A stretch of 64,000 nucleotides of DNA, from positions 446,488-510,487 of the forward strand of contig QHWB01000040.1 in the NCBI GenBank assembly GCA_003222395.1. The letters are read 5' to 3'. This document shows positions 1-12,213 of this stretch, piece after piece (the stretch's first letter is position 1; each line of letters opens with the position of its first letter). The DNA is from Acidobacteriota bacterium (GTDB lineage Bacteria > Acidobacteriota > Vicinamibacteria > Vicinamibacterales > CAVVIG01). The position numbers were made by a program, and so were the translations under genes. The notes beneath the pieces were generated by a model. The model saw nothing but the letters and a program-made list of their open reading frames with translations, ran no database searches and had not been told where the DNA came from.

Positions 1-2355
1 GTGATGCTGGACGAGCAGCGCCAGACGGCGACGCTGACGGTGTCGCGCCCGCTCGATCGCGGCGCGAACGAGATTCATATCCGGTACACCGGCGTCCTCA
101 ACGATCAGCTGCGCGGGTTCTATTTGAGCAAGGGACGGAATCGCGCGTACGCCGTGACTCAGTTCGAATCGACCGATGCGCGCCGCGCATTTCCCTGCTT
201 CGACGAACCGTCGTTCAAGGCGACGTTCGCCATCACGCTCACCGTCGATCGCGGCGACCGGGCGATCTCGAACGGAAAGATCGTCTCCGATGTGGCGGGT
301 CCGTCGGTCGTGCAGCACACCGTGACCTTCGCGCGGACGCCGAAGATGTCGTCCTACCTCGTCGCGATGGCGGTCGGCGATTTCCAATGCTCAGAGGGCG
401 GCGCCGACGGCATCCCGATCAGGATCTGCGCGACGCCCGAGAAGAAGGATTTGACGCGGCTCGCTCTCGACGCGGCGCAGCGGATTCTCCATTTCTACAA
501 CGGCTACTACGCCATCAAGTACCCCTTCGAGAAGCTCGACGTCGTCGCCGTGCCCGACTTCGCGGCCGGCGCCATGGAGAACACGGCGGCGATCTTCTAC
601 CGCGAAACCGACCTGCTGGCCGACGAGAAGTCGGCGTCGGTGGCGATGCGCAAGACGGTGGAATCGGTGCTCGCGCACGAGATGGCGCATCAATGGTTCG
701 GCGATCTCGTCACGATGGCGTGGTGGGACGACATCTGGCTGAACGAGGGATTCGCGACGTGGATGGCGAACAAGCCGCTCGCCGCCGCGCACCCCGACTG
801 GAACATGGCGGTCGACGAAGCGCACGAAACGCGGACGGCGCTGAGCCTCGACGCGCTGAGGTCGACGCGCCCGGTTCACAACGACGCGGAGACGCCCGCG
901 GAGATCGATGAAGCGTTCGACGCGATTGCGTACGAGAAAGGCGCCTCGGTGCTGCGGATGATCGAGAGCTACGTCGGCGCCGAGGCGTTCCGCAAGGGGA
1001 TCAACGCGTACCTTCAGGCGCATGCGTACGGCAACGCGACGTCGGAGGACTTCTGGAGAACGATCGCGGCGAACTCGGGGAAGCCGGTCGATCGCATCCT
1101 GCCGACCTTCGTCAATCAGCCTGGCGTTCCGCTGCTGATCGTGTCGGACGTGCGATGCGAGGCGAACGCGTCGGCAACGCAGGCCACGGTCCGTCAGCAA
1201 CGGTTCATCGCGGACGGCGATCGTCGCGACCGAAACGAGCGATGGATGGTGCCGGTGTGCACGAAGGCTCCCGGCGCCGATGCCGAGACGTGCCGCGCCA
1301 TCTCGGAGCGCGAGCAGCGCCTCGACGTCGCGCGCGGCTGTCCGGCATGGTTCTTCGCGAACGCCAACGCGCGCGGCTACTACCGGACCGAATATCCTCC
1401 GTCGCTCCTGCGCGCGATGGCGCCCGAGATCCAGGCGAAGCTGACGCCGGCCGAGCGGCTCTCGCTCATCGACGACGAGTGGGCGCTGGTGCATGCGGGA
1501 CGCCACAGCGCAGCCGACTATCTGTCGCTGGCGTCTGGGTACGCGCGCGAGCACGTCAACGGCGTGCTCGGTGAGGTGACGGGGCGGTTCGCGTTCGTGC
1601 GCGACTACCTCACTCCGGCCGCCGCCGTGCCGCAGTTCGAGCGCGTCACGCGCACGCTGCTGCGGCCGCTTTTCGACGAGCTGGGATTCACATCCGGGTC
1701 GTCGGACAACGACGATCGACGGGCGCTGCGCGCGACGGTCGTCGGCGCGCTCGGGACGACGGGCAACGACCCCGACATTGCGGCGCGGGCGCGGGCGGCG
1801 CTCGATCGGTCGCTGTCGGGCGGCACCGCGCTTGATCCGACGCTGGCCGGGGCGGTCGTCGAGGTCGCGGCGCAGCACGGCGACGAGAAGCTGTTCGCCG
1901 CCCTGGCGGCCGCGGCGGATCGCGCCGCGTCGCCCGAGGATCAGTACCGCTACCTCTACGCGCTGACCGCGTTTCGCGAGCCGGCCTTGATCGATCGCGC
2001 CCTGCAGCGGCTCCTCACCACGCGGATTCGGTCGCAGGATGCGGCCGGTTACCTCGCCCGCTTCTTCGAGAACCCGGCGGCGCGCGATCGGGCGTGGTCG
2101 TTCCTCACCAGCCGCTGGTCGGCGCTGGAACCGAAGATCACGATCTCCGGCGGCGACACGCGCCTCGTGAACGCGCTGGGCGCGTTCTGCGACGCGCCGG
2201 CGCGCGACACGGTCAAGGCGTTTTTCGCCGCGCACCCGCTGCCTGGCGCGTCGCGCACGCTCGAGCAGGCGATCGAGCGCATCGACGGCTGCGGAGCTCT
2301 TCGCGAACGGCAGACGCCCGTCGTCGCCGACTGGCTGGCGCGCGGGTCGGGCTGA
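1..2355 (+). CDS. M1 family metallo-aminopeptidase (5' end cut by window)
   Basis: Zinc aminopeptidase that removes N-terminal residues from peptides. The exopeptidase motif GAMEN is at residues 190-194 and the zinc site HEMAH at 226-230, with the third ligand Glu at 249 in WLNEGFA. The rest resembles the ERAP1-like C-terminal helical domain. The reading frame is open to base 1, and the first residues already lie inside the N-terminal beta domain (the region around RAFPCFDEP), so roughly 60-100 residues including any signal peptide are probably missing and the GTG at base 1 need not be the true start. Peptide scavenging outside the cytoplasm is likely but cannot be confirmed without the N-terminus. 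Confidence 0.93.
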   Translation: MMLDEQRQTATLTVSRPLDRGANEIHIRYTGVLNDQLRGFYLSKGRNRAYAVTQFESTDARRAFPCFDEPSFKATFAITLTVDRGDRAISNGKIVSDVAGPSVVQHTVTFARTPKMSSYLVAMAVGDFQCSEGGADGIPIRICATPEKKDLTRLALDAAQRILHFYNGYYAIKYPFEKLDVVAVPDFAAGAMENTAAIFYRETDLLADEKSASVAMRKTVESVLAHEMAHQWFGDLVTMAWWDDIWLNEGFATWMANKPLAAAHPDWNMAVDEAHETRTALSLDALRSTRPVHNDAETPAEIDEAFDAIAYEKGASVLRMIESYVGAEAFRKGINAYLQAHAYGNATSEDFWRTIAANSGKPVDRILPTFVNQPGVPLLIVSDVRCEANASATQATVRQQRFIADGDRRDRNERWMVPVCTKAPGADAETCRAISEREQRLDVARGCPAWFFANANARGYYRTEYPPSLLRAMAPEIQAKLTPAERLSLIDDEWALVHAGRHSAADYLSLASGYAREHVNGVLGEVTGRFAFVRDYLTPAAAVPQFERVTRTLLRPLFDELGFTSGSSDNDDRRALRATVVGALGTTGNDPDIAARARAALDRSLSGGTALDPTLAGAVVEVAAQHGDEKLFAALAAAADRAASPEDQYRYLYALTAFREPALIDRALQRLLTTRIRSQDAAGYLARFFENPAARDRAWSFLTSRWSALEPKITISGGDTRLVNALGAFCDAPARDTVKAFFAAHPLPGASRTLEQAIERIDGCGALRERQTPVVADWLARGSG

Positions 2356-2390
2356 GAAAAACGTATAAGATGTCTGGCGATGAGAAGTGC

Positions 2391-2403
2391 TTTGCATTGC
2401 AAA
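2391..2403. promoter_or_regulatory. Palindrome TTTGCATTGCAAA upstream of the small ankyrin-like gene
   Basis: A 13-base inverted repeat (arms TTTGCA/TGCAAA) lies 34 bases before the chosen start codon at 2438, and a TATAAG hexamer at 2374-2379 could be a -10 box. This is the geometry of a small-repressor operator. No regulator is encoded nearby, so its use is inferred. Confidence 0.3.
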
Positions 2404-2437
2404 TGACTTCGTATTACGATCGGCGCTGGAGGCCGTC

Positions 2438-2725
2438 ATGCGCCGATTCATGCTCCTCGCCGGAATGGGAATGGGGCTCGTGGCCGCCGACGCCCGCGCC
2501 CCCGGCGCACGCGGCGCCACCGCGCTGTCTCAGGCCGTATCCGGCGGCGCGCTGTCGGACATCGATCTGCCGCTTCTCGGCGGCTGCCATCCCGAAACAG
2601 TCCGCACGCTCAAAGAGCACCAGCCCGGCCTCGACCTTCCGGACACGGTGGCGGGCTGGAACGCGCTGTGGTGGGCGAAGTTCCACGGCTGTCGGGAAGT
2701 AATCGATCTGGTTCGGCGATCCTAA
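2438..2725 (+). CDS. Small exported protein with ankyrin-like C-terminus
   Basis: A 95-residue protein. An upstream in-frame ATG at 2387 exists, but the ATG at 2438 has GGAGG five bases before it and begins a signal-peptide-like segment (MRRFMLLAGMGMGLVAADARA), so it is preferred. The final 30 residues (DTVAGWNALWWAKFHG followed by CREVIDLVRR) read like one degenerate ankyrin repeat. The stop overlaps the convergent glycosylase gene by four bases. It could be a remnant of a larger ankyrin protein like those at 13118 and 19606. Function unknown. Confidence 0.6.
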   Translation: MRRFMLLAGMGMGLVAADARAPGARGATALSQAVSGGALSDIDLPLLGGCHPETVRTLKEHQPGLDLPDTVAGWNALWWAKFHGCREVIDLVRRS

Positions 2726-3333
2726 GCGCGCGACACCGCCGGATGTCCCTCGACCCACGCGCGCCACGGGTGCTGCGTGCCGACCCGGATGCCGATGCGC
2801 GGTCCCCAGGCGAGGGCGCCCGCGGGAATCGCTCTATCCTCTATATAGAGGCGGTCGCCGAGCAGGTCGAGGCGGTTCTCGGCGAGCGTGATCCCCATCG
2901 CCATCGTGAGGTTGCCCGGACCGCGACACAGCTCGTGCCGCGCGAGCGGATTGCGATCGCCGCGTGTCCTGCGTCCCTTCATCGTGCCTCCTCGCCGCCG
3001 CCGCATCACCTCGATCCCGTCCAGCGGATCGAGCGCGCGAATCAGGATCGCCGCAGGACGTCCGTGCGATTCCGTGACGACGTTCACCAGCGAGTGGATA
3101 CCGTAGTTGAGATACACGTACGAATAGCCCGGATGCCCGTACAACGGCTCGTTGCGCCGCGTCGGTCCGGGCGCCGCGTGGCACGCCGGATCCGATTCCC
3201 CGATGTAGGCTTCGAGCTCCACGATGACGCCGCTGGTGACGACGCCGCGCCGGTTATGGACGAGAACCTTTCCGATCAGATCGCGCGCGACGTCGAGGGT
3301 GGGACGATCGTAGAAGCTGCGCGGCAACTTCAT
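2722..3333 (-). CDS. 3-methyladenine DNA glycosylase (AAG/MPG family)
   Basis: Base-excision-repair glycosylase that removes alkylated purines such as 3-methyladenine. The 203-residue length fits the family. Family landmarks are visible: an N-terminal FYDRPTLDVARDLIGKVLVH, the catalytic-region VELEAYIGESDPACHA, the tyrosine-rich GYSYVYLNYGIHSLVNVV, and RGPGNLTMAMGI. It is the last gene of the minus-strand run uvrA, HEAT protein, this gene, with 29 bases between it and the HEAT protein stop, so co-transcription with nucleotide excision repair is likely. Confidence 0.93.
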   Translation of the reverse strand: MKLPRSFYDRPTLDVARDLIGKVLVHNRRGVVTSGVIVELEAYIGESDPACHAAPGPTRRNEPLYGHPGYSYVYLNYGIHSLVNVVTESHGRPAAILIRALDPLDGIEVMRRRRGGTMKGRRTRGDRNPLARHELCRGPGNLTMAMGITLAENRLDLLGDRLYIEDRAIPAGALAWGPRIGIRVGTQHPWRAWVEGHPAVSRA

Positions 3334-3362
3334 GGCTGAATCGGCCTTTGTGTTGATTCAGC

Positions 3363-4683
3363 CTACCGGGTTAGCTGGGTGACGGTCTGTCGCAGCCGCG
3401 CCAGCGCGCGTTCGGCCGCGCGGGCGACCTGCGGATCAGCGTCGCGCGAAAGCGGCTCGACGACGGAGATCGCGGACGCGTCGCCGCCGAGCGCGATCGC
3501 GTCGACCGCGTCGATCCGCACGCGAGCCGTCGGATCCTGCAGCAGGGGCGCCAGGGCGGACGTGCAGCCCGGCGCGAGCTCGATCAGATACTGCTTCGCC
3601 TGATCGCGCAGCTTCGGCCGCGCCAGCGCTTCGGCAATCGGATCGATCGACGCCTTGGCGAGCATCGCGGCGGCGAAGCGGCCGGCGAGCCGCGTCGGAT
3701 CGCTTCGTTCCCCCGCAAGCGCTTTCTCGATCGCAGGCAGCTGCTGCGTGTCGCCGAGCCGCGCGAGCCCTTCGATGGCAATTCCCTTCAACGTCGCGGT
3801 CTTCGTGGCAAGCACGTCGGTGAAAAGCGGTCCGCTGCCCGGATGCGCGATTCGTGCGAGCGCGTCGAGCGAGGCTTCGGCGAGCGGTCCCTTCGCGTGG
3901 AACTGAAACAGCTCGGTGAGCGCCTGTACGGCGCGGTCGTGACGCAGATCGCCGAGCGCCTGCATTGCCGCGCGCTTCACGGCGTTGTCGCGGTCGTTGA
4001 GCGCGCCGACGATGGCGTCGCCTACCACAGGATCGATCGGTGGATCGTCCGACCGCTTCGAAAAGACGCGGCCGAGCACGCGGATTGCCGCGTATCGCAG
4101 CGCCGGATCCACCGCTCCGATGAGCGCCGCCACGTCGGGTCCGGTGATACGCAGCAGATCGCGCCGCGCCGTACCGCCTGGTTCGACGGCGAGCACGCCA
4201 AACGCGTACAGCGCTTCGAGGCCGACGCGCCGGTTGTCGTCGCGCGATGCGCCGCGCAGCGCGGTCAACACCGCGGCGGGGACCGGGCGGGAGCCGATCG
4301 CAAGCGGACCGGTCGAGAACAACGGCTCTGCCATCACGGCATTGCGGACTTCGATCACGCGTCCGATGCGCCTCCGCGGAACAATCTTCTCGGCGAGAAA
4401 GATATTCAGCTCCGCCGCGATCGCTTCGAGCTGGACTTCGTCTTGCGGATCGCTGATGAGCGGAACGAGCGGCTCCGCGGCCTCAGGGTACACCGCCTCC
4501 TTCAGGATCTGCGCCGTGCGGAAGCGGACGTTCGCATCGGGGCTCGAGAGATCGCGGATGGCCTGCTCCACGGAAATCTGTGGGGCGGGATAGGCAGGAA
4601 CGGCGGGATAGGCGGGATGAGAACACGTCAGAATCGCGAAAAACACCACTCCGCGCGTCCTGCCCGTCACGCCCGTCGGGCCG

Positions 4684-4700
<17 letters not shown>
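3363..4700 (-). CDS. HEAT-repeat protein, probably exported
   Basis: About 445 residues. A longer frame begins at 4832 but would lie inside uvrA and reads as proline/arginine-rich shadow. The ATG at 4700 overlaps the uvrA stop by 17 bases and is followed by a hydrophobic stretch (VVFFAILTC) that may be a signal or lipoprotein-type leader. From about residue 40 on there are repeated helical HEAT/PBS-lyase-like units (for example AIRDLSSPDANVRFRTAQIL and VGDAIVGALNDRDNAVKRAA). Such repeats mediate protein binding. Its place between uvrA and a DNA glycosylase is suggestive, but an exported HEAT protein need not take part in repair. Confidence 0.82.
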
Positions 4701-7698
<2,998 letters not shown>

Positions 7699-7714
7699 GG
7701 TCAGCTTTCCTGGG

Positions 7715-7733
7715 GATGATTTAAACGTTCATC
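7715..7733. promoter_or_regulatory. Inverted repeat in the uvrA/soxC divergent promoter region
   Basis: Arms GATGA and TCATC with a nine-base AT-rich centre containing TTTAAA and AACGTT, inside the only 45 bases between two divergent genes. A role in controlling uvrA (for example a LexA-type site) or soxC is a guess; it does not match the GAAC-N4-GTTC or GTTC-N7-GTTC forms of LexA boxes. Confidence 0.25.
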
Positions 7734-7743
7734 ATAGCGCATA

Positions 7744-9006
7744 ATGCCGCGCATGGAGCCCAGCCGTTCGCGCGACGACGCTTCGCGCCGCCGCTTCCTC
7801 TCGCGCTTTTTCTCATTGGGGGCGGCGTGGAGCGCCGCGCTCGTGGCCTGTCGCTCGAAATATCGTCCGGATTCGGACGCTCTCGAGCCGCGCGCGCTCG
7901 GCGCGCCGGTCAGCGAATACGGCGCGCGATCGACGTTCGAGAAAGCGAAGCGATTCGTCCAGCAGGATCGACAGGTGCCGCTCGAAGAATCAGCGAGCCA
8001 GACGCCGCTGCACGACACCTTCGGCATCATCACGCCTTCGTCGCTTCACTTCGAGCGCCATCATTCGGGCGTGCCTCAGATCGATCCGGCGAGGCACACG
8101 TTGACCATCCACGGGCTCGTCGACCGTCCGCTCGTCTTCACCGTGGACGAATTGAAGCGGCTGCCGTCGGTGTCCAGAATCTACTTCCTCGAATGCTCGG
8201 GCAACAGCCGCTCCGAGTGGCGCAGCAGCGGCGCCACCGACGCGCAGCGCGGCCACGGGTTGACGAGCTGCAGCGAATGGACCGGCGTGCCGCTCTCGAT
8301 GCTGCTGAAGGAATGCGCGGTCAAACCCGAAGGCGCCTGGATTCTCGCCGAAGGCGCTGACCCAGGACGTCACGATCGCAGCATCCCGATCGTGAAGGCA
8401 ATGGACGATGTGATGGTTGCCTACGGTCAAAACGGCGAGCCGCTGCGTCCCGAACAGGGGTATCCGCTGCGGCTGCTCGTGCCCGGATGGGAAGGCAACG
8501 TCAACGTCAAGTGGCTGCGCCGCGTGAAAGTGCTCGATCGACCCGCGATGTCACGCGAGGAGACGTCGAAGTACACCGATCTGATGCCGGACGGCACCGC
8601 GAGGCAGTTCACGTTCTACATGGAAGCGAAGTCGCTCATCACGCGCCCGTCGGCCGGCGACAGACTTCGCGGTGCGGGCGTGTACGAGCTGACCGGGCTC
8701 GCATGGTCGGGCCGTGGCGCAATCGCGCGCGTCGAGATCACGATCGACGGCGGTCAATCGTGGACGGCTGCGGAGCTCCAAACGCCTGTTTTGCCGAAAG
8801 CGCATACGCGCTTCCGTTGGTCGTGGAAATGGGATGGCCGCGATGCCCTGCTCGCCTCGCGCGCGACGGACGAAACCGGCTACACGCAGCCGACGGTGCA
8901 GCGGCTCGTCGAGATTCGGGGTGTCAACTCGAACTATCACAACAACGGGATCCAGATGTGGAAGGTCGACTCGAACGGAACGGTCACGAATGCAAATCGG
9001 ACGTAG
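7744..9006 (+). CDS. soxC: SoxC-like molybdopterin sulfane/sulfite dehydrogenase
   Basis: Periplasmic molybdenum enzyme of the sulfite-oxidase family, which oxidises sulfane sulfur or sulfite and passes electrons to a cytochrome c. Residues 14-35 form a twin-arginine-type leader (SRRRFLSRFFSLGAAWSAA). The Mo-ligand cysteine is Cys151 in ECSGNSR. The C-terminal half has the dimerisation domain with EITIDGGQSW and RFRWSW. Length (420) fits SoxC. The next gene, overlapping by 17 bases, is a SoxD-like cytochrome, which supports SoxC over a free-standing sulfite dehydrogenase. No other sox genes (XYZAB) are in the window, so the substrate may be sulfite or another organic or inorganic sulfur compound. 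Confidence 0.9.
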   Translation: MPRMEPSRSRDDASRRRFLSRFFSLGAAWSAALVACRSKYRPDSDALEPRALGAPVSEYGARSTFEKAKRFVQQDRQVPLEESASQTPLHDTFGIITPSSLHFERHHSGVPQIDPARHTLTIHGLVDRPLVFTVDELKRLPSVSRIYFLECSGNSRSEWRSSGATDAQRGHGLTSCSEWTGVPLSMLLKECAVKPEGAWILAEGADPGRHDRSIPIVKAMDDVMVAYGQNGEPLRPEQGYPLRLLVPGWEGNVNVKWLRRVKVLDRPAMSREETSKYTDLMPDGTARQFTFYMEAKSLITRPSAGDRLRGAGVYELTGLAWSGRGAIARVEITIDGGQSWTAAELQTPVLPKAHTRFRWSWKWDGRDALLASRATDETGYTQPTVQRLVEIRGVNSNYHNNGIQMWKVDSNGTVTNANRT

Positions 9007-9607
9007 TCAAGGCAGCCCTAAAGGGCTGCGCTACCGCGTCGGCATCATCGTCGGCGCGGTCGCGGTATTGGTCGCGATCTTGGTAGCGCAGGCCTTCAGG
9101 CCTGCCATTGAGCCCGCTGTCGCCCAATCGCCCACGTTCGGCATCGGACGCGCTCCGACGGCCGAAGAATTGAAAGCCATCGACATCGACGTCTTTCCCG
9201 ATGGCCGCGGTCTGCCGCCGGGCCGCGGGACGGCGCGCGCCGGGAGAGAAACCTACACGAGCCGCTGCGTCACGTGCCACGGGCCGACCGGCACGGAAGG
9301 GCCGCAGGACATCCTCGCCGGCGGCCAGGGATCCCTGAACACGTCGGCGCCGCTCAAGACCGTCGGCAGCTATTGGCCGTTTGCGACGACGCTGTGGGAT
9401 TATCTGCGCCGCGCGATGCCGTTCGATCATCCCGGAACGCTGACAACGGATCAGGTGTACGCGACGACGGCATACGTCCTGTTCCTCAACGGCATCGTCG
9501 GTGAAGACGATGTCCTCGATGAGACGACGCTGCCGCGGGTGAAGATGCCGAACCGCGACGGGTTCGTCGGCGACCCGCGGCCCGATATCCCGGTCAAGAA
9601 AAAGTAG
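8990..9607 (+). CDS. soxD: SoxD-like c-type cytochrome
   Basis: Electron acceptor for the SoxC-like enzyme. The ATG at 8990 lies inside the end of soxC (17-base overlap, translational coupling) and gives 205 residues. An uncleaved or cleaved membrane anchor spans about residues 17-35. One heme c site CVTCH is at 93-97. The sequence after it (LAGGQGSLNTSAPLKTVGSY, WPFATTLWDYLRRAMPF, VYATTAYVLFLNGIV) follows the SoxD pattern closely. Only one heme domain is present, whereas some SoxD proteins have two. Oddly, the residues on both sides of the anchor are written by two inverted REP-like elements (see 9011-9106), so the N-terminus is of recent, repeat-derived origin. The stop TAG is itself the start of a partial element GTAGCGCAGGC at 9604-9614. 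Confidence 0.85.
   Translation: MQIGRSQGSPKGLRYRVGIIVGAVAVLVAILVAQAFRPAIEPAVAQSPTFGIGRAPTAEELKAIDIDVFPDGRGLPPGRGTARAGRETYTSRCVTCHGPTGTEGPQDILAGGQGSLNTSAPLKTVGSYWPFATTLWDYLRRAMPFDHPGTLTTDQVYATTAYVLFLNGIVGEDDVLDETTLPRVKMPNRDGFVGDPRPDIPVKKK
9011..9106. repeat. Inverted pair of REP-like elements flanking the soxD membrane anchor
   Basis: The first element (9011-9035) is GGCAGCCCTAAAGGGCTGC plus GCTACC; the second (9082-9106) is GGTAGCGCAGGCCTTCAGG plus CCTGCC. They are near-perfect reverse complements of each other, each with an internal palindrome, and the 46 bases between them encode the transmembrane core. The same family recurs at 21470-21537 in the outward orientation. Confidence 0.85.
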
Positions 9608-9624
9608 CGCAGGCATCGAGGATC

Positions 9625-11751
9625 ATGACGCACAAACTTCTGTTCGCCGCATTGTTGGTCGTCTGTGGGACCGCGATCGCGCGCGTCGGCGGCACAGCCG
9701 CCGACTGGAGTCAGCCGCCCACGAAAGACTTCCCGCTCGTCGGCGGCAACTGGGCGAATCAGCGCTATTCGGCGCTCGACCAGATCAATCTCTCGAACAT
9801 CAAGAATCTCGGCGGCGCGTGGATGATTCACCTCGAGGACGGCAACGGCGGCAACATGCAGGCGACGCCGGTCGCGTCCGACGGCGTGATCTACATCACC
9901 TCGAGCTTTCAGAACGTGTTCGCGATCGACGCAGGGAACGGCGCGATCAAGTGGAAATATTCGCCCGAGCTGCGCGGCGCCGGCGGCGGCACCAACCGCG
10001 GCGTCGTCGTCGTCGAAGGGAAAGTGCTCTTTGCGCAGCGCGACAACACGCTCGTCGCGCTGAACCAGCAGACCGGGTCGGTCGTCTGGAAAACGCGGCT
10101 CACCGATCAGCCGCGCGCCTTCACGAGCGCGGCGCCGGTATATTGCGACGGACTCGTGTACATCGGCATCGCGGGCGGCGAGGTCGGCGTCCGCGGACAA
10201 ATCGGCGCATACGATGTCAAGACCGGCGCCGAGGTGTGGAAGTTCTTCACGGTGCCCGCTCCGGGCGAACGCGGCGGCGACACCTGGGAAGGCGACTCGT
10301 ACAAGCACGGCGGCGGTCCCGTGTGGCTGAACCCCGCGATCGATCCTGAGCTCCGGACGATCTACGTGCCGATCGGCAATGCCGGCCCGGACAACGACGG
10401 TCAGGATCGAAGCGGCGACAACCTGTTCACGTCATCGATTCTCGCGCTCGATCTGAAGACGGGCGCGTACAGGTGGCACTTTCAGGAAGTGCACCACGAC
10501 GTGTGGGATTACGACGCGAGCTCGGCGCCGCTGCTCGCCGACATCACCTATCGCGGTCGGCCGCGCAAGATCCTCGTGCACGCCGGCAAGACCGGGTTCC
10601 TCTACATCCTCGATCGCGTCACGGGGAAACCGCTCATCGGCATCCCGGAGAAACCGGTCCGCGTCGAGCGGCGGATGAAGACGGCGGCGACGCAGCCATT
10701 TCCGATCGGCGACTCGTTCGTTCCGACGTGCCCCGAACCCGATAGCGTCGCGCCGGGCGTCGAGAGCGGCTGCATCTTCACGCCATACTGGGACAAGACG
10801 ATCGTTCTCGCCCCGGGGACACAGGGCGGAAACGCGTGGGCGCCGTCGACGTTCAGTCCGAAGACTGGTCTCGTCTACGTCCCGGGCGCGGTAATCAACT
10901 CCGCGCACAACGTGCGGCGTCAGGTGTGGAACGGGCAGACGCAGCAGTTCGAGACCGTCGGGAACGGAACCGGCTTCAACCGGCCGGCCGGTGAGCCACG
11001 CTCGGGAACGCTGACGGCGATGGATCCGGCGACGAACAAGATCGTCTGGCAGAAGCGCACGAAATTCCCGATCGGCACCGGCAGCGGCCTCCTGAGCACG
11101 GCCGGCGGTTTGATCTTTCACGGTGAGTCGGACGGCAACCTCGTGGCGTACGACGCCGCGAACGGCAACGTGTCGTGGACGTTTCAAACGGGAGCGGGCG
11201 CCGACGCGCCCGTCTCGACGTTCCAGGTCGACGGCCAGCAATACGTCGCCATTCTGTCGGGCGGCAATCAGTTTCAACTCTCGGCGAGAGGCGATCGCCT
11301 GTGGGCGTTCAAACTCGGAGGCACGGTCCCGCCGGCGCCTGCACCGCCACCGCCGCCCTTGACACAGCCGGCGGCCGGCCGCGGTGGTCCGCCGACGGCA
11401 TCGACCGGCGCGGTGTTCGTTGCCTACTACTGGCGCGCGAAACCCGGTCAGCTCGACGCGTACAACGCGTACATCAAGACCGTCGCGGAGCCGATCGACG
11501 AGGACGCGCGGCGCGCCGGCGTGTTCGAGGAAGTCCGCACCGTGACGCCCGCGCCCGGCGTGACGACCGATTGGACGCACCTGCGGATTTTCCGTCTGAA
11601 GAACATGGCCGCCGCCGAAGCGCTCGCCGCCGGACTCGATGCGGCGACCGCGCGCGTCGTGCCGGCCGAAGCGCAGCGCAGGGCCAACAGCGAACGCGCG
11701 GCGGGACTCCGCGATTTGGTCCGTCGCGAAGTCTGGACCGAACTTCGTTGA
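9625..11751 (+). CDS. PQQ-dependent dehydrogenase with extra C-terminal alpha/beta domain
   Basis: Quinoprotein alcohol/glucose-type dehydrogenase of 708 residues. A signal peptide covers about residues 1-28. An eight-bladed propeller follows, beginning with the family entry PLVGGNWANQRYSALDQIN and repeating blade motifs such as GNGAIKWKY, TGSVVWKT, TGAEVWKF and NGNVSWTF. After a proline-rich linker at about 570-590 there is a further domain of about 115 residues (VFVAYYWRAKPGQLDAYNAYI... to the end) that looks like a dimeric alpha-beta-barrel (ferredoxin-like) unit, not the cytochrome c domain found on many homologues. It lies 17 bases after soxD, so it may share the transcript and the cytochrome. 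Substrate unknown. Confidence 0.88.
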   Translation: MTHKLLFAALLVVCGTAIARVGGTAADWSQPPTKDFPLVGGNWANQRYSALDQINLSNIKNLGGAWMIHLEDGNGGNMQATPVASDGVIYITSSFQNVFAIDAGNGAIKWKYSPELRGAGGGTNRGVVVVEGKVLFAQRDNTLVALNQQTGSVVWKTRLTDQPRAFTSAAPVYCDGLVYIGIAGGEVGVRGQIGAYDVKTGAEVWKFFTVPAPGERGGDTWEGDSYKHGGGPVWLNPAIDPELRTIYVPIGNAGPDNDGQDRSGDNLFTSSILALDLKTGAYRWHFQEVHHDVWDYDASSAPLLADITYRGRPRKILVHAGKTGFLYILDRVTGKPLIGIPEKPVRVERRMKTAATQPFPIGDSFVPTCPEPDSVAPGVESGCIFTPYWDKTIVLAPGTQGGNAWAPSTFSPKTGLVYVPGAVINSAHNVRRQVWNGQTQQFETVGNGTGFNRPAGEPRSGTLTAMDPATNKIVWQKRTKFPIGTGSGLLSTAGGLIFHGESDGNLVAYDAANGNVSWTFQTGAGADAPVSTFQVDGQQYVAILSGGNQFQLSARGDRLWAFKLGGTVPPAPAPPPPPLTQPAAGRGGPPTASTGAVFVAYYWRAKPGQLDAYNAYIKTVAEPIDEDARRAGVFEEVRTVTPAPGVTTDWTHLRIFRLKNMAAAEALAAGLDAATARVVPAEAQRRANSERAAGLRDLVRREVWTELR

Positions 11752-11766
11752 TGCACGACGGTCCCC

Positions 11767-12183
11767 TCACTCACCGACGACTTGAATAACGATTTCACGC
11801 TTGCGCGGACGCGTATCGAGCTCGAGGAGAATGATCTGCTGCCACGTGCCGAGCAGCAGCTTGCCGTCGGCGAACGGCACCGTCAGCGACGGACCGAGCA
11901 GCGCTGCGCGCACGTGGCTCGATCCGTTGTCATCGCCCCAGCGGAGATGATGGCGGTAATCGGCGTCGCGCGGCGCGATCTGCTCGAAGAGCCGGTTGAG
12001 ATCGGCGATGGCGCCCGGTTCGAATTCGATCGTGGTGACCGCGGCCGTCGAGCCGACGATGAAGACCGTCGCCGTGCCGCTCGCGATGTGTGAGTCGGCG
12101 ACGATGTGAGAGACGACGTCGGTGACATCGTGCGCATCGCCCTGCCCGCGCGTCATCACGCTGCGCCGGTGAGTGGCCACCAT
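11767..12183 (-). CDS. YjbQ / UPF0047 family protein
   Basis: 138-residue cytoplasmic protein of the YjbQ family, members of which show weak thiamine-phosphate-synthase activity and whose physiological role is unsettled. Family landmarks seen are TAAVTTIEFEPGAIADLNRLFE, the histidine-bearing HVRAALLGPSLTVPFADGKL, and GTWQQIILLELD near the C-terminus. It converges on the PQQ dehydrogenase with 15 bases between stops, and its start is close to the tRNA-Thr gene. Confidence 0.9.
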   Translation of the reverse strand: MVATHRRSVMTRGQGDAHDVTDVVSHIVADSHIASGTATVFIVGSTAAVTTIEFEPGAIADLNRLFEQIAPRDADYRHHLRWGDDNGSSHVRAALLGPSLTVPFADGKLLLGTWQQIILLELDTRPRKREIVIQVVGE

Positions 12184-12213
12184 GGCCGTGGTAGAATACC
12201 GGTTTCACGCTTG

